A stretch of DNA of 35,383 nucleotides from an uncultured Oscillospiraceae bacterium (GCA_900545625.1 UQZS01000016.1:1-35383), one strand, 5' to 3'; numbered from the stretch's first letter, positions 26,013 through 34,120 are shown. Translations and numbers: made by a program. Notes: a model not told the origin generated them from the sequence alone.

Positions 26013-27647
26013 ATGCAGGAGATCAAAGCCGCCGATTTCGGCGTTCTGCCGGGAAAAGATGTCACGCGCGAGGTCTCTGCCCTTTGCGCGGCACTTACCG
26101 ATATCCCCGGGGAGAAAACCGTCCGCTTTGCAGCGGGAACATACCACTTGCGCAGTGACCTTTGCGAAAAGCGCAGGCTTGTCATCACCAATACGGTCGG
26201 TGATAAGGAGTTTTCGCCGGAGGAAACGCCGCATGAAAACGCCGTGCCGTTTTATCTGGAAAACATTGAAGACCTGACGTTGGACTTCGGCTCGGCGGTA
26301 TTTGTTATCGACGGCAAGGTAACGAATTTTGCCGCTGTCGGCTGTCGCAATTTAACGGTAAAAAATCTGACGATCCGCCACAGCCGGCCCGATATGCACG
26401 AGCTTCGCGTGACGCGCGTCACGCCGGTCTCCGTGGATTTTGAAGCCGACCGCGACACCGATTTGTATTTTAAGGGCGATACGCCGTATTTCCGCGGGCG
26501 CGATTACGACTACCCCGTCGCACGAAACGCGGCAACATCGGGTTGGATCGGGCATATCCGTGCATGCACACCCGACCGCCTTGCACGCGTACAGCATCCG
26601 CTGTGTGCTGCTGTGCGCACCAAAAGGCTCGGCGAACGGCGCTTCCGTGCATATTTCCCGAATACGTGGCGGTTTAAAAAGGGCGATCTGTATTATATTT
26701 TCGATGTGCGCCGCCAATTTGCGGGGATCTTCCTCGACCGCTGTGCAAATGTACGGCTTGAAAACATCAAACAGCGGTTCAATTATTCGCTGGCGCTCGT
26801 CGCGCAGGATTGCGCAAACATAGAAGCCGATCATCTGGAATTCGCACCCGAGGCAACGGATGCGCGCCGCATGGCGTCGGTCGCGGATTTTATCCAAATT
26901 TGTATGTGCCGCGGCGATGTTTCCATCACGAACAGTGTATTTGACGGTGCGGGCGACGACTGCTTGAACGTCCACGGCATCCACTTTGCCGTGACCGAAA
27001 AGGCAGGCGACCGGCTGACAGTGCGCTTTAAGCATCCCCAGACGCACGGCTTTTTGCCGCTGCGCGTGGGGGATACGGTCGCGTTCATCTCCCCGAAAAC
27101 GCTGCTCGAAACGGGAAGGACATCCATTGAAGCCGCACGGCTTTTGAATGAATATGAGATCGAGCTGACCGTTTCGGATGCATCCAAAGCCGAGGTCGGC
27201 TGTGTGATCGAAGATGTGGACGCCTGCCCGAATGTGGTCTTTGCGAGCAATACACTCAACCGCATCATTACCCGCGGGCTGCTTTTGACCACGCGCGGGA
27301 AAGTGCTTGTGGAAAACAATCGGTTCGTGAGTACGACTATGAGCGGTATCCTGCTTTCGGATGACGCGAAAAGCTGGTATGAAAGCGGCATGTGCTGTAA
27401 CGTGACCGTGCGCGGCAATACCTTTGCCTATTGCGGGCAGACGCCTATACGGATCCTGCCTGAAAACGCGGTGCACGCGGGGCCGGTGCATAAAAATATC
27501 CATATTGTAAGAAATCGATTTGAGCGGTATAAAGGCTTTTGCATCACGGCAAAGTCTACGGATAACCTGCAAGTTACCGGCAACCGCTTCCTGTGCGGCA
27601 AGCCCTTAAAAACCGTCCGATGCACGCATGTGCGCTTAGAAGACTGA
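26013..27647 (+). CDS. GH110-like beta-helix alpha-galactosidase
   Basis: 544 aa. The ATG at 26013 has GGAGG 7 bases upstream. It is a right-handed parallel beta-helix with repeated short 'NVTVRGNTF', 'NIHIVRNRF' and 'NLQVTGNRF' turns. FDGAGDDCLNVHGIH (about 309-323) is the acidic active-site stretch of GH110. GH110 enzymes remove alpha-1,3-linked galactose, for example from blood-group B structures or galactans. No signal peptide is visible, so action on imported oligosaccharides is likely. It lies 13 bases after the lactonase in the operon. Another beta-helix family is possible but the GDD...NVHG match favours GH110. Confidence 0.8.
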   Translation: MQEIKAADFGVLPGKDVTREVSALCAALTDIPGEKTVRFAAGTYHLRSDLCEKRRLVITNTVGDKEFSPEETPHENAVPFYLENIEDLTLDFGSAVFVIDGKVTNFAAVGCRNLTVKNLTIRHSRPDMHELRVTRVTPVSVDFEADRDTDLYFKGDTPYFRGRDYDYPVARNAATSGWIGHIRACTPDRLARVQHPLCAAVRTKRLGERRFRAYFPNTWRFKKGDLYYIFDVRRQFAGIFLDRCANVRLENIKQRFNYSLALVAQDCANIEADHLEFAPEATDARRMASVADFIQICMCRGDVSITNSVFDGAGDDCLNVHGIHFAVTEKAGDRLTVRFKHPQTHGFLPLRVGDTVAFISPKTLLETGRTSIEAARLLNEYEIELTVSDASKAEVGCVIEDVDACPNVVFASNTLNRIITRGLLLTTRGKVLVENNRFVSTTMSGILLSDDAKSWYESGMCCNVTVRGNTFAYCGQTPIRILPENAVHAGPVHKNIHIVRNRFERYKGFCITAKSTDNLQVTGNRFLCGKPLKTVRCTHVRLED

Positions 27648-27681
27648 CTGTTTATCTTCCCTGTTGTAAAGGAGAGTTCCT

Positions 27682-28641
27682 ATGCCGAGATTGGAAACCA
27701 AACGCTATCGCTGCAGTGCCTTTGGGCGTTCCTGCGACTTCCCCGCGCTTTCGGCGGAAAGGCAGCCGCACCGCGTCAAATCGACTATTGCAGATTACGA
27801 GGGGCTGTTTATCGACTACGGGTACCGGGAGACCTCGTACCCGTATACCCAGCAAAACGATTACACCGACGAAGCGGAACGCGACGTACCTGTTGCCGTG
27901 CTGGAAAATGAGTTTCTGTATGCGGAATTCCTGCCGACGCTCGGCGGGATAGCCCCCGCGCATTTGGAGTTCTGCGCGGACGATGACGTGACCCCGTGGA
28001 TGGAGCTGCTTTCCAAAAAGCCTTTGTCCGCGCCGCTGTCCTTTGCTTACGGCGCGCGGCAGGAGGCGTTGCTTTTAGAAAACGCCGATTTTTGCGAATG
28101 GAGCGTGCCGTATCAGCTCGGGCTTTTGTGCTATGACCGCCGTGCATTTGAAAAAGCGAAGGCTTGGTGCGAAAAGAGTTTGCTGCTCGACAGCAACCCG
28201 AAGAACCTGCATTTGTATGCCTTTGTTCTGTATCAGCTTAGGAGTGCGCATTTCTCCTATTTTGTGCGCAAAGCTCTGCTGCAAAAGCCGAACGACTACG
28301 GGCTTTGCGAGAGTTTGTTTTCTCTCCTGCTGCACGCCGAAGACTATGTGTCGCTGATCGAAAGCTTCCCACAGCTTTCCGGGGATTTGCAGGGGAACGC
28401 CCGCCTTTGCATGTATCTGGCGGGTGCTTATCTTGGCGCGGGCGACGCCCGGCGTGCCGAAGAGATTCTGCTTTCCGACGGCGGCTTGCAGCTTCGGGAT
28501 TACCGTGAGGGTGACCGCATGCTGGATACGCTTTACCGCGGGATACGCAAAGCCCTGTATCACGAGACGGATGCGCAGATCACCGTGCCCGAGCAGTTTG
28601 ACTTTATCGTAGCAGATTTCGGAGGCGAAAAAGATGGATAA
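27682..28641 (+). CDS. DUF5107/TPR protein with an internal deletion
   Basis: 319 aa. The ATG at 27682 has GGAGAG upstream. Residues 1-90 match the DUF5107 N-terminus (VAVLENEFLYAEFLPTLGG, compare LLPEIGGRIQ in the gene at 16649). Right after LPTLGG the sequence jumps to a linker and then TPR-like helices (VPYQLGLLCYDRRAFEKAKAWCEKSLLLDSNPKNLHLYAFVLYQ). The remaining 300 or so residues of the beta-sandwich domain are absent, while the reading frame stays open. It is probably non-functional for any sugar-binding or catalytic role of DUF5107. It overlaps the GH95 start by 8 bp. Confidence 0.7.
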   Translation: MPRLETKRYRCSAFGRSCDFPALSAERQPHRVKSTIADYEGLFIDYGYRETSYPYTQQNDYTDEAERDVPVAVLENEFLYAEFLPTLGGIAPAHLEFCADDDVTPWMELLSKKPLSAPLSFAYGARQEALLLENADFCEWSVPYQLGLLCYDRRAFEKAKAWCEKSLLLDSNPKNLHLYAFVLYQLRSAHFSYFVRKALLQKPNDYGLCESLFSLLLHAEDYVSLIESFPQLSGDLQGNARLCMYLAGAYLGAGDARRAEEILLSDGGLQLRDYREGDRMLDTLYRGIRKALYHETDAQITVPEQFDFIVADFGGEKDG

Positions 28642-30874
28642 ACTTTGGTACAAAACGCCCGCCCGCCGCTGGCGCGAGGCGCTGCCCTTGGGCAACGGCT
28701 TTATGGGGCTGATGGTCTTCGGCGGCAAGCGGACAGAGAAGCTCTGTTTTAACGACGGTACGCTTTGGTCGGGCTATCCGAAGGATTACAACAGCGAAAA
28801 AAGCGCAAAAGCGCTCGGACAGGTGCGCGAGCTGATCTTTCAGGGCAAAAACAGCGAAGCCGACGCCCTCTGCGAAACGGAGATGTGCGGGAATTACAGC
28901 GAGGCGTTTATGCCGCTTGGGAATGTGTATCTGCACTTGCACGGGGTGTCGGCGCGCGGCTACAGGCGGGAATTGTCGCTCGCGGAAGGCCTTTGCACGG
29001 TGCAGACCGCAGGCGTCCGCCGCGAGGCGTTTTGCTCGAATCCCGACCGTGTCGCCGTGTACCGCATCACCGCCGACAAGCCGTTTTCTCTGACCGTGAC
29101 GGCGGACAGCAAGCTGCATTTTACGTGTGAAAGCGAAGAAAATGCGCTGGTGCTCACGGGCAACGCGCCCGACTACGCCGCGCCGAACTATCTGCGCACG
29201 AAGCGGCATCCGATCCGGTATGACGAAAACAAAGGCATGGCGTTCTGTCTGCGCACCGAGGTGGAAACCGACGGAACCGTGTCCTGTAAGCGCGGTAAGC
29301 TGAACGTGCGCGGGGCGAAAACGGTAACGCTGTTCTTCGCGACGGCAACGGGCTTCTTAGGCTTTGACAAAATGCCCGACACCTCCCGCGCAAACGCCGC
29401 CGCTGCGTGTAAGGCGCATTTGGCGGAAGTGCCGCGCGACTACAAAGCGCTTTATGCGCGCCACACGGCGGATTTCGGCGCGCTGTATACCGGTGCGCGG
29501 GTCTCCCTTGGCGCTGAAAGTGAGCTTCCGACCGATAAACTGCTGAAAGCCGTGCAAAAAAGCACGGACGCGCGCGCACTCGCCGCGCTTTGCGAGCTGT
29601 TCTATAATTTCGGCAAGTACATGATCGTCAGCGGTTCGCGCAAGGGCGGGCAGGCGCTGAATTTACAGGGCATTTGGAATGAATCGGTGCGCCCGCCGTG
29701 GAGCAGCAACTACACGGTCAACATCAACACGCAGATGAATTATTGGGGCGCGTCGCGCGCGGGACTTTCCGAATGTGTGGAGCCGCTTTTGCAGCTCGTA
29801 TATGAAACGGTGCAGAACGGCAAAAAAACCGCGCAGGTCAACTATGGCTGCCGCGGGTTCGCGTGCAACCACAATGTAGACCTGTGGCGCAAAACACCGC
29901 CTGTACAGCGCGATCCCAGCTATATGTTCGCACCCCTCTGCGGCGTGTGGCTTGCGAACGAAGTGTACGCCCATTACCGCAACGGCGCTTTGCAGGATGG
30001 CGCGGACAAGGTGAAAACCATCACGGCCTCGGCGGCACAGTTTGCATCGGACTTCCTTGTTTTGCATGACGGCTGTTATGTGACCTGCCCATCGTCCTCG
30101 CCCGAAAACGCGTTCCGAAAGGACGGCGTGCGCTGTCAGCTCGACTACGCCTCTGCGTTTGATATGGGGCTTGTGCGCCAGAGTTTTCAAAACTACCGTG
30201 AGCTGTTCGCGGGCGAGGATACGCCGCTTTTACGCGAGATTATGGAAAAAGAGCCGAAGCTGTACCCGTTTTGCGAAGGGGAAAACGGCATTTGCGAATG
30301 GCATACGGATTATGAAACACCGGAGCCCGGACATCGGCATTTTTCGCCGCTGTATGCGTTTTATCCCGGCAACAGCATCGGCTATGATGCCGATCCCGAA
30401 CAGCGGGCTTGGGTGGAAAAGCTGTTCCGGTATCGGCTTGCAAACTCCGGACAGCACATCGGCTGGTCGGCGGCTTGGGCGATCTGTCTGAGCGGCAGGC
30501 TGCGCGACGGCAAGACCGCGCAAAAAATGATGCGCGATCTGCTGTGCCATGCGGTATTTCGCAATCTGTTTTGTGTGCATCCGCCGTTTTTGTTCCAGAT
30601 CGACGGCAACCTCGGCTTTGTGGCGGGAATACACGAGCTGCTTTTGCAGGAAGAAGCGGGTATGCTGACGCTTCTCCCCGCATTGCCCGAAAGCTTTGCT
30701 GCAAGCGGGCAGGTGAAAGATCTTTTGGTGTGCGGCGCGAAGCTTAGCTTTTCCTGGCGCGACGGCAAGGTAACGGCGGTGTCCTGTGACCGGCCCATTA
30801 CGGTTTTGCGCCGCAATCTGTCCGACCATTTACAAATCGGTACAAACGTGACTGTGGAGGAACCTGCAAAATGA
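28634..30874 (+). CDS. GH95 alpha-L-galactosidase/fucosidase
   Basis: 746 aa. GGAGG lies 8 bases before the ATG. Three parts are visible: an N-terminal beta domain (REALPLGNGFMGLMVFGG), an (alpha/alpha)6 barrel and a C-terminal beta domain. Conserved residues are WSSNYTVNINTQMNYW (Thr361, Asn363, Asn365), GICEWHTDY (Glu555, the catalytic acid position), PGHRHFSPLYAFYPG and FQIDGNLGF (Asp657). In GH95 fucosidases such as AfcA a His sits two residues before the first Asn; in the characterised Bacteroides alpha-L-galactosidase it is Thr, as here. With the L-galactose-type oxidative genes beside it, alpha-L-galactosidase is favoured. No signal peptide is seen. Confidence 0.88.
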   Translation: MDKLWYKTPARRWREALPLGNGFMGLMVFGGKRTEKLCFNDGTLWSGYPKDYNSEKSAKALGQVRELIFQGKNSEADALCETEMCGNYSEAFMPLGNVYLHLHGVSARGYRRELSLAEGLCTVQTAGVRREAFCSNPDRVAVYRITADKPFSLTVTADSKLHFTCESEENALVLTGNAPDYAAPNYLRTKRHPIRYDENKGMAFCLRTEVETDGTVSCKRGKLNVRGAKTVTLFFATATGFLGFDKMPDTSRANAAAACKAHLAEVPRDYKALYARHTADFGALYTGARVSLGAESELPTDKLLKAVQKSTDARALAALCELFYNFGKYMIVSGSRKGGQALNLQGIWNESVRPPWSSNYTVNINTQMNYWGASRAGLSECVEPLLQLVYETVQNGKKTAQVNYGCRGFACNHNVDLWRKTPPVQRDPSYMFAPLCGVWLANEVYAHYRNGALQDGADKVKTITASAAQFASDFLVLHDGCYVTCPSSSPENAFRKDGVRCQLDYASAFDMGLVRQSFQNYRELFAGEDTPLLREIMEKEPKLYPFCEGENGICEWHTDYETPEPGHRHFSPLYAFYPGNSIGYDADPEQRAWVEKLFRYRLANSGQHIGWSAAWAICLSGRLRDGKTAQKMMRDLLCHAVFRNLFCVHPPFLFQIDGNLGFVAGIHELLLQEEAGMLTLLPALPESFAASGQVKDLLVCGAKLSFSWRDGKVTAVSCDRPITVLRRNLSDHLQIGTNVTVEEPAK

Positions 30875-31923
30875 AAAAGGGATGGAAAGTGTTTTTAAGC
30901 ATTTTGCTGGTTTGTGCGATTCTCGGCGGCATCGCGGCGTCTGTTGTGACCTTTTACAGCAAAACCTATGTGCGCGCGGCGGATACGGCGTTTACGGTTT
31001 TACAGATCACGGACGTACACATCCTTAATAATGAGAAAAAAGACGCCAAGGCGTTCAAGACCATCACCGCCATGGTCGAGGCGACTGCGCCCGACATGAT
31101 CGTCGTTACGGGCGATATCACCAGCGAAAAAGAGAATTTCACGGCGTTCAAGACGTTCGGCAGCTTTATGGAGTCGCTGCAGATCCCGTGGGCGTTTGTC
31201 TACGGCAACCACGAGGGACTGAATATTGCATATGAACCCGGTGAGGTGCTCGACCCTGAAAAGATCGCCGACAAGCAGACGCTCAACGATTATCTGAGCT
31301 CTTTGGAATACTGCATTTATGAACGCGGCGACGAAAATGCAGACGGCATGGGCAACTATTATTACAACGTTACCGACGAAAACGGCAAGGTGCTTATGTC
31401 GCTCATTATGATGGACAGCAATTCGTATTATCCGGACGAATCCGTGGGCGGGTATGACTGCTTCCACGAAAATCAGATCGCATGGTATGAAAACACCGTG
31501 AAATCCATTGCGCGCGAGGTCAACGGCGACGAAGCGAAGGTCGTGCCGTCGCTTGCGTTCTTCCACATCCCGATGCGCGAATTCGTCACTGCCTATGACG
31601 AGGCAAAGGGTACGGACAAACTGCTTGCAGGCAGGCGCTTTGAGGGTTCGGGCTGCTCAAATGTGGATGACGAAATGTTCGAGACTATGGTGGAACTCGG
31701 CAGCACCAGGGGCGTATTCGTCGGACACGACCACATGAACAACTATTCCGTGGAATACCAAGGCATCCGCCTTTCTTACGGGCTTTCGTGCGACCACAAC
31801 ATCTATGTGGTGCCGTTCCGCGGCGGGAACCTCATCAACATCAAAGAGGACGGTACCTTCACCCAGCAGCGGCTGATCCGCCACCGTGGGCAGAGCACCG
31901 TCACGATCGGCAAGGAATTTTAA
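30871..31923 (+). CDS. Membrane-anchored metallophosphoesterase
   Basis: 350 aa. An N-terminal membrane helix (about 7-28) precedes an external calcineurin-like domain with LQITDVHI (full DxH motif), VVTGDI, VYGNHEG, FFHIPM and FVGHDHMNNYSVEYQGIRLSYG. It is a paralogue of the gene at 12049-13140 and of the tail of the 16649 gene. It overlaps the GH95 stop by 4 bp (ATGA) and closes the operon before a strong terminator. It probably acts as a phosphatase on an extracytoplasmic phosphoester; substrate unknown. Confidence 0.87.
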   Translation: MKKGWKVFLSILLVCAILGGIAASVVTFYSKTYVRAADTAFTVLQITDVHILNNEKKDAKAFKTITAMVEATAPDMIVVTGDITSEKENFTAFKTFGSFMESLQIPWAFVYGNHEGLNIAYEPGEVLDPEKIADKQTLNDYLSSLEYCIYERGDENADGMGNYYYNVTDENGKVLMSLIMMDSNSYYPDESVGGYDCFHENQIAWYENTVKSIAREVNGDEAKVVPSLAFFHIPMREFVTAYDEAKGTDKLLAGRRFEGSGCSNVDDEMFETMVELGSTRGVFVGHDHMNNYSVEYQGIRLSYGLSCDHNIYVVPFRGGNLINIKEDGTFTQQRLIRHRGQSTVTIGKEF

Positions 31924-31930
31924 GAAAAAG

Positions 31931-31966
31931 GATCCCCCTGCACGCAGCAGGGGGATCGCTTTATTT
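31931..31966. terminator. Bidirectional terminator
   Basis: A perfect 11-bp stem, GATCCCCCTGC / GCAGGGGGATC, with loop ACGCA. TTTATTT follows on the plus strand and CCTTTTTCTT on the minus strand. It ends the sugar operon and the convergent HMA gene. Confidence 0.92.
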
Positions 31967-32215
31967 GTGAAACAGCGAAAAGCCTTTCTTTTCATAGGGT
32001 TCGGATTGGATGTGCGTCACACGGTAGCCCGTCGCTTCGATGGCGGCGCGTAATTTTTCTGTATCCGGCGCGCTTTCCGCGAGGATCTCCGTCTTGCCGG
32101 TTTTGTGCGATGAGGTGACTTTTTTGACTGCAAATTGCTGCCGTACCGCGTCGTTGACGTGCGCTTCGCACATCCCGCAAGCCATACCGTCTATATCCAA
32201 TGTGATTTTGACCAT
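31961..32215 (-). CDS. Small heavy-metal-associated (HMA) protein
   Basis: 84 aa. AGGAGG lies 5 bases before the ATG at 32215. A ferredoxin-like HMA fold carries GMACGMCEAHVNDAV with the CxxC metal-binding pair. The C-terminus ends YEKKGFSLFHK. It is probably a cytoplasmic copper or other soft-metal chaperone, or an iron-uptake accessory, as in similar short Clostridia proteins. An inverted repeat over its transcription start suggests metal-responsive repression. Confidence 0.85.
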   Translation of the reverse strand: MVKITLDIDGMACGMCEAHVNDAVRQQFAVKKVTSSHKTGKTEILAESAPDTEKLRAAIEATGYRVTHIQSEPYEKKGFSLFHK

Positions 32216-32255
32216 AGCGACCTCCTGATTTGTAGAGAAGTGTTTTGTCTGCATC

Positions 32256-32273
32256 GGTTAGCAACAGCTAACC
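32256..32273. promoter_or_regulatory. Palindromic operator of the HMA gene
   Basis: A perfect inverted repeat, GGTTAGC-AACA-GCTAACC, placed just after the -10, over the expected start site. The half-site resembles DtxR/IdeR-type boxes (TTAGGTTAGSCTAACC). Regulator identity is inference. Confidence 0.55.
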
Positions 32274-32279
32274 AACACC

Positions 32280-32308
32280 ACGGTAACACGCTTTCCCGCG
32301 TTTGTCAA
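32280..32308 (-). promoter_or_regulatory. Promoter of the HMA gene
   Basis: On the minus strand TTGACA (32303-32308), 17 bp, TACCGT (32280-32285). The -35 is perfect and the -10 is poor. Confidence 0.55.
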
Positions 32309-32344
32309 GTGTGATACGCGGATTTTACCGGATTTTTATGCGGA

Positions 32345-32373
32345 TTGACTTCATGCCGTCTGCGGGGTACAAT
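32345..32373 (+). promoter_or_regulatory. Promoter of the EFR1 gene
   Basis: TTGACT (32345-32350), 17 bp, TACAAT (32368-32373). Confidence 0.75.
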
Positions 32374-32423
32374 AGTCTTGAAAAAGTCGGGTTTCAGCAC
32401 GACACGCGCAAGGAGAACACAAT

Positions 32424-33176
32424 ATGATTTTATATTTTTCGGGTACGGGCAACAGCCGCTTTGCCGCCGAACGGATCGCTGCTGTAACGGGCGATCCGAT
32501 GGTATCGCTCAACGAGCGTATTCGCTGCCATGACGAGACGGCGATCGAAAACGAAACGCGATTGATTTTTGTTACGCCGACCTATGCGTGGCGGCTGCCG
32601 CGCGTGGTGGAGGCATGGATCGAAAAAACGGCACTGCCGCACTCTGCGGAGGCTTACTTTATATTGACCTGCGGCGACAGCGCGGGCAATGCGGCAAAGT
32701 ACGCCCAAAAGCTCTGCGCGCGCAAGGGGCTTCGGTTTATGGGGCTTCGGTGCGTGGTGATGCCCGAAAATTACATCGCCATGTTTGATGCGCCCGAAGC
32801 ACAACAGGCGAAAGCCATTGTCAAAAAGGCTGTGCCTGAAATTGACGAGCTCGGCCGGCAGATCGCCGCAGGCGAGCCGCTTCCGCCGCAAAAGATCGGG
32901 CTTATGGATCGGATCTACAGCACGGCCGTCAATCCCGTGTTCTACAAATTTGTGGTCAGCGCCAAGGCGTTTCGCGTGACAGATGCGTGCGTCGGCTGCG
33001 GGAATTGTGCAAACGTGTGCCCGCTCGAAAATATCTCGCTTCAAAACGGAAAACCTGTGTGGGGCAAGGCCTGCACGCACTGTATGGCGTGTATCTGCCT
33101 GTGCCCGAAGATCGCGATCGAATACGGCACAAACAGCGTCGGCAAACCGCGTTACCGCTGTCCCGAAACGGACTGA
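32424..33176 (+). CDS. EFR1-family flavodoxin/ferredoxin protein
   Basis: 250 aa. AAGGAG lies 7 bases before the ATG. The N-terminal flavodoxin-like domain starts MILYFSGTGNSRFAAERIA with the FMN phosphate loop SGTGNS, and has TPTYAWRLPRVV. The C-terminal part has two [4Fe-4S] motifs, CVGCGNCANVCP and CTHCMACICLCP. It is a soluble electron carrier combining FMN and iron-sulfur clusters, typical of gut Clostridia; partners unknown. It has its own promoter and a following terminator. Confidence 0.92.
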   Translation: MILYFSGTGNSRFAAERIAAVTGDPMVSLNERIRCHDETAIENETRLIFVTPTYAWRLPRVVEAWIEKTALPHSAEAYFILTCGDSAGNAAKYAQKLCARKGLRFMGLRCVVMPENYIAMFDAPEAQQAKAIVKKAVPEIDELGRQIAAGEPLPPQKIGLMDRIYSTAVNPVFYKFVVSAKAFRVTDACVGCGNCANVCPLENISLQNGKPVWGKACTHCMACICLCPKIAIEYGTNSVGKPRYRCPETD

Positions 33177-33196
33177 CCCCGTGGCGATATGGAATA

Positions 33197-33228
33197 AACG
33201 AGGACGTACGGCAGCGTACGCCCTCGTT
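33197..33228. terminator. Terminator after the EFR1 gene
   Basis: Stem AACGAGG-A-CGTACG / CGTACG-C-CCTCGTT with loop GCAG and one mismatch, followed by CTGTTTAT on the plus strand. It lies between convergent genes. Confidence 0.75.
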
Positions 33229-33252
33229 CTGTTTATCGCAGCAGCTCATCTG

Positions 33253-33570
33253 TCAGCTGTAGGATTTCTTGCGTAAGCCGCGCCCGCTCTTTTCGGACGA
33301 GATATTTATGCCGACGCCGAGGATGAGCGCGGAAAGGATGCCGAAGATGAGGATGCCCACCGCGCGTGCGTTAATCTTGATCGCGGGCTTGCCGCTTGCC
33401 TTGCGCAGCAAAATGCCCATGATGATGAGGATCACCGCACCGATAACCGCCACCACGACACCGGGCGTAAAGGCGTTCCATTCCGGCAGCAGGCACATGC
33501 ACAGCCCCAAGGCGAACAGCAGGCCGCCGAGCGTACCTAAGATCAGCGCAATAAAGTTTTTCTTTTTCAT
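33253..33570 (-). CDS. Small three-helix membrane protein of unknown function
   Basis: 105 aa. GGAGG lies 8 bases before the ATG at 33570; the longer open frame to 33870 runs into repeat sequence. Three hydrophobic segments: about 5-30 (FIALILGTLGGLLFALGLCM), 34-56 (TPGVVVAVIGAVILIIMGIL) and 70-92 (AVGILIFGILSALILGVGIN). The C-terminal tail is basic. Proteins starting like this, with LLPEW between the first two helices, are common in Clostridia but I know of no function. Confidence 0.75.
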   Translation of the reverse strand: MKKKNFIALILGTLGGLLFALGLCMCLLPEWNAFTPGVVVAVIGAVILIIMGILLRKASGKPAIKINARAVGILIFGILSALILGVGINISSEKSGRGLRKKSYS

Positions 33571-33684
33571 TTTGGTTGCCTCCCAGCAAAATTGGTTTCG
33601 CACAGCGCTTTCTCGCATCTGTTGACTGTATTCTATCGCCGCTTTGTTTGGGATTTGCTTACAAAATGTTTGCGAAATATTAAA

Positions 33685-33711
33685 AAGGCATGGTTTTATG
33701 CAAAACCATGC
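33685..33711 (-). terminator. Orphan minus-strand terminator
   Basis: Stem GGCATGGTTTT / AAAACCATGCC followed on the minus strand by TTTTTAATATTT. No intact minus-strand gene precedes it, so it may be what is left of a lost gene. Confidence 0.65.
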
Positions 33712-33736
33712 CTCAGACTGTCGATAAAGTTGTTTT

Positions 33737-33870
33737 TCCTCCCTCTGATGAGGGAGGTGGCACGCGCGAAGCGTGTGACGGAGGGAGAGAAAAATGAACA
33801 CAGACTTTGTCTCTCCCCCGGTCTTGGCGGCGGCACGTCGCCAAGCCAGCCCCCTCGTCAGAGGGGGCAA
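33737..33870. repeat. Palindromic intergenic element, copy 1
   Basis: It begins CTCCCTCTGATGAGGGAGG and ends CCCCTCGTCAGAGGGGG, so its ends are inverted copies. Internal hairpins are CACGCG-CGAA-GCGTGTG and CTTGGCG...CGCCAAG, with GGAGGGAGAG after the first. It shares this order with copy 2. It looks like a MITE-like, non-coding repeat of the kind common in gut Clostridia. Confidence 0.75.
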
Positions 33871-34007
33871 AAGGCAGCCGAAGATTTACAGAACCCTTTC
33901 CTCTCGCTGATGCGTGTGATTCCCCTGCAAGGGGAAATGTCCGCGCAGCGGACAAAAGGGTGCCCGTTTTCAGAGAAAATTCCACGTCCGCGAACAGAGA
34001 ACAGAAT

Positions 34008-34080
34008 ACAGATGTTAGATATTAGATGCTGGATGCTAGATGTGGGATGGGCAGGTTTTTACACAGCCGAAAATCCGCAC
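34008..34080. repeat. TTAGATGT-type repeat block, copy 1
   Basis: Degenerate tandem units of TTAGATGT/TTAGATAT/GATGCTGGATGCTAGATGT, followed by a G-rich run and ACACAGCCGAAAATCCGCACAAA. The second part is matched in the block at 34121-34190. Confidence 0.55.
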
Positions 34081-34120
34081 AAATCGTAGGAACAGCCCTT
34101 GCGGCTGTCCGTTTTAGATT

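Noticed and set aside
33713..33985. 90-codon minus-strand frame and similar frames in the repeat region
   Set aside because: Composed of palindromic repeat sequence, with no ribosome site and low-complexity translation.
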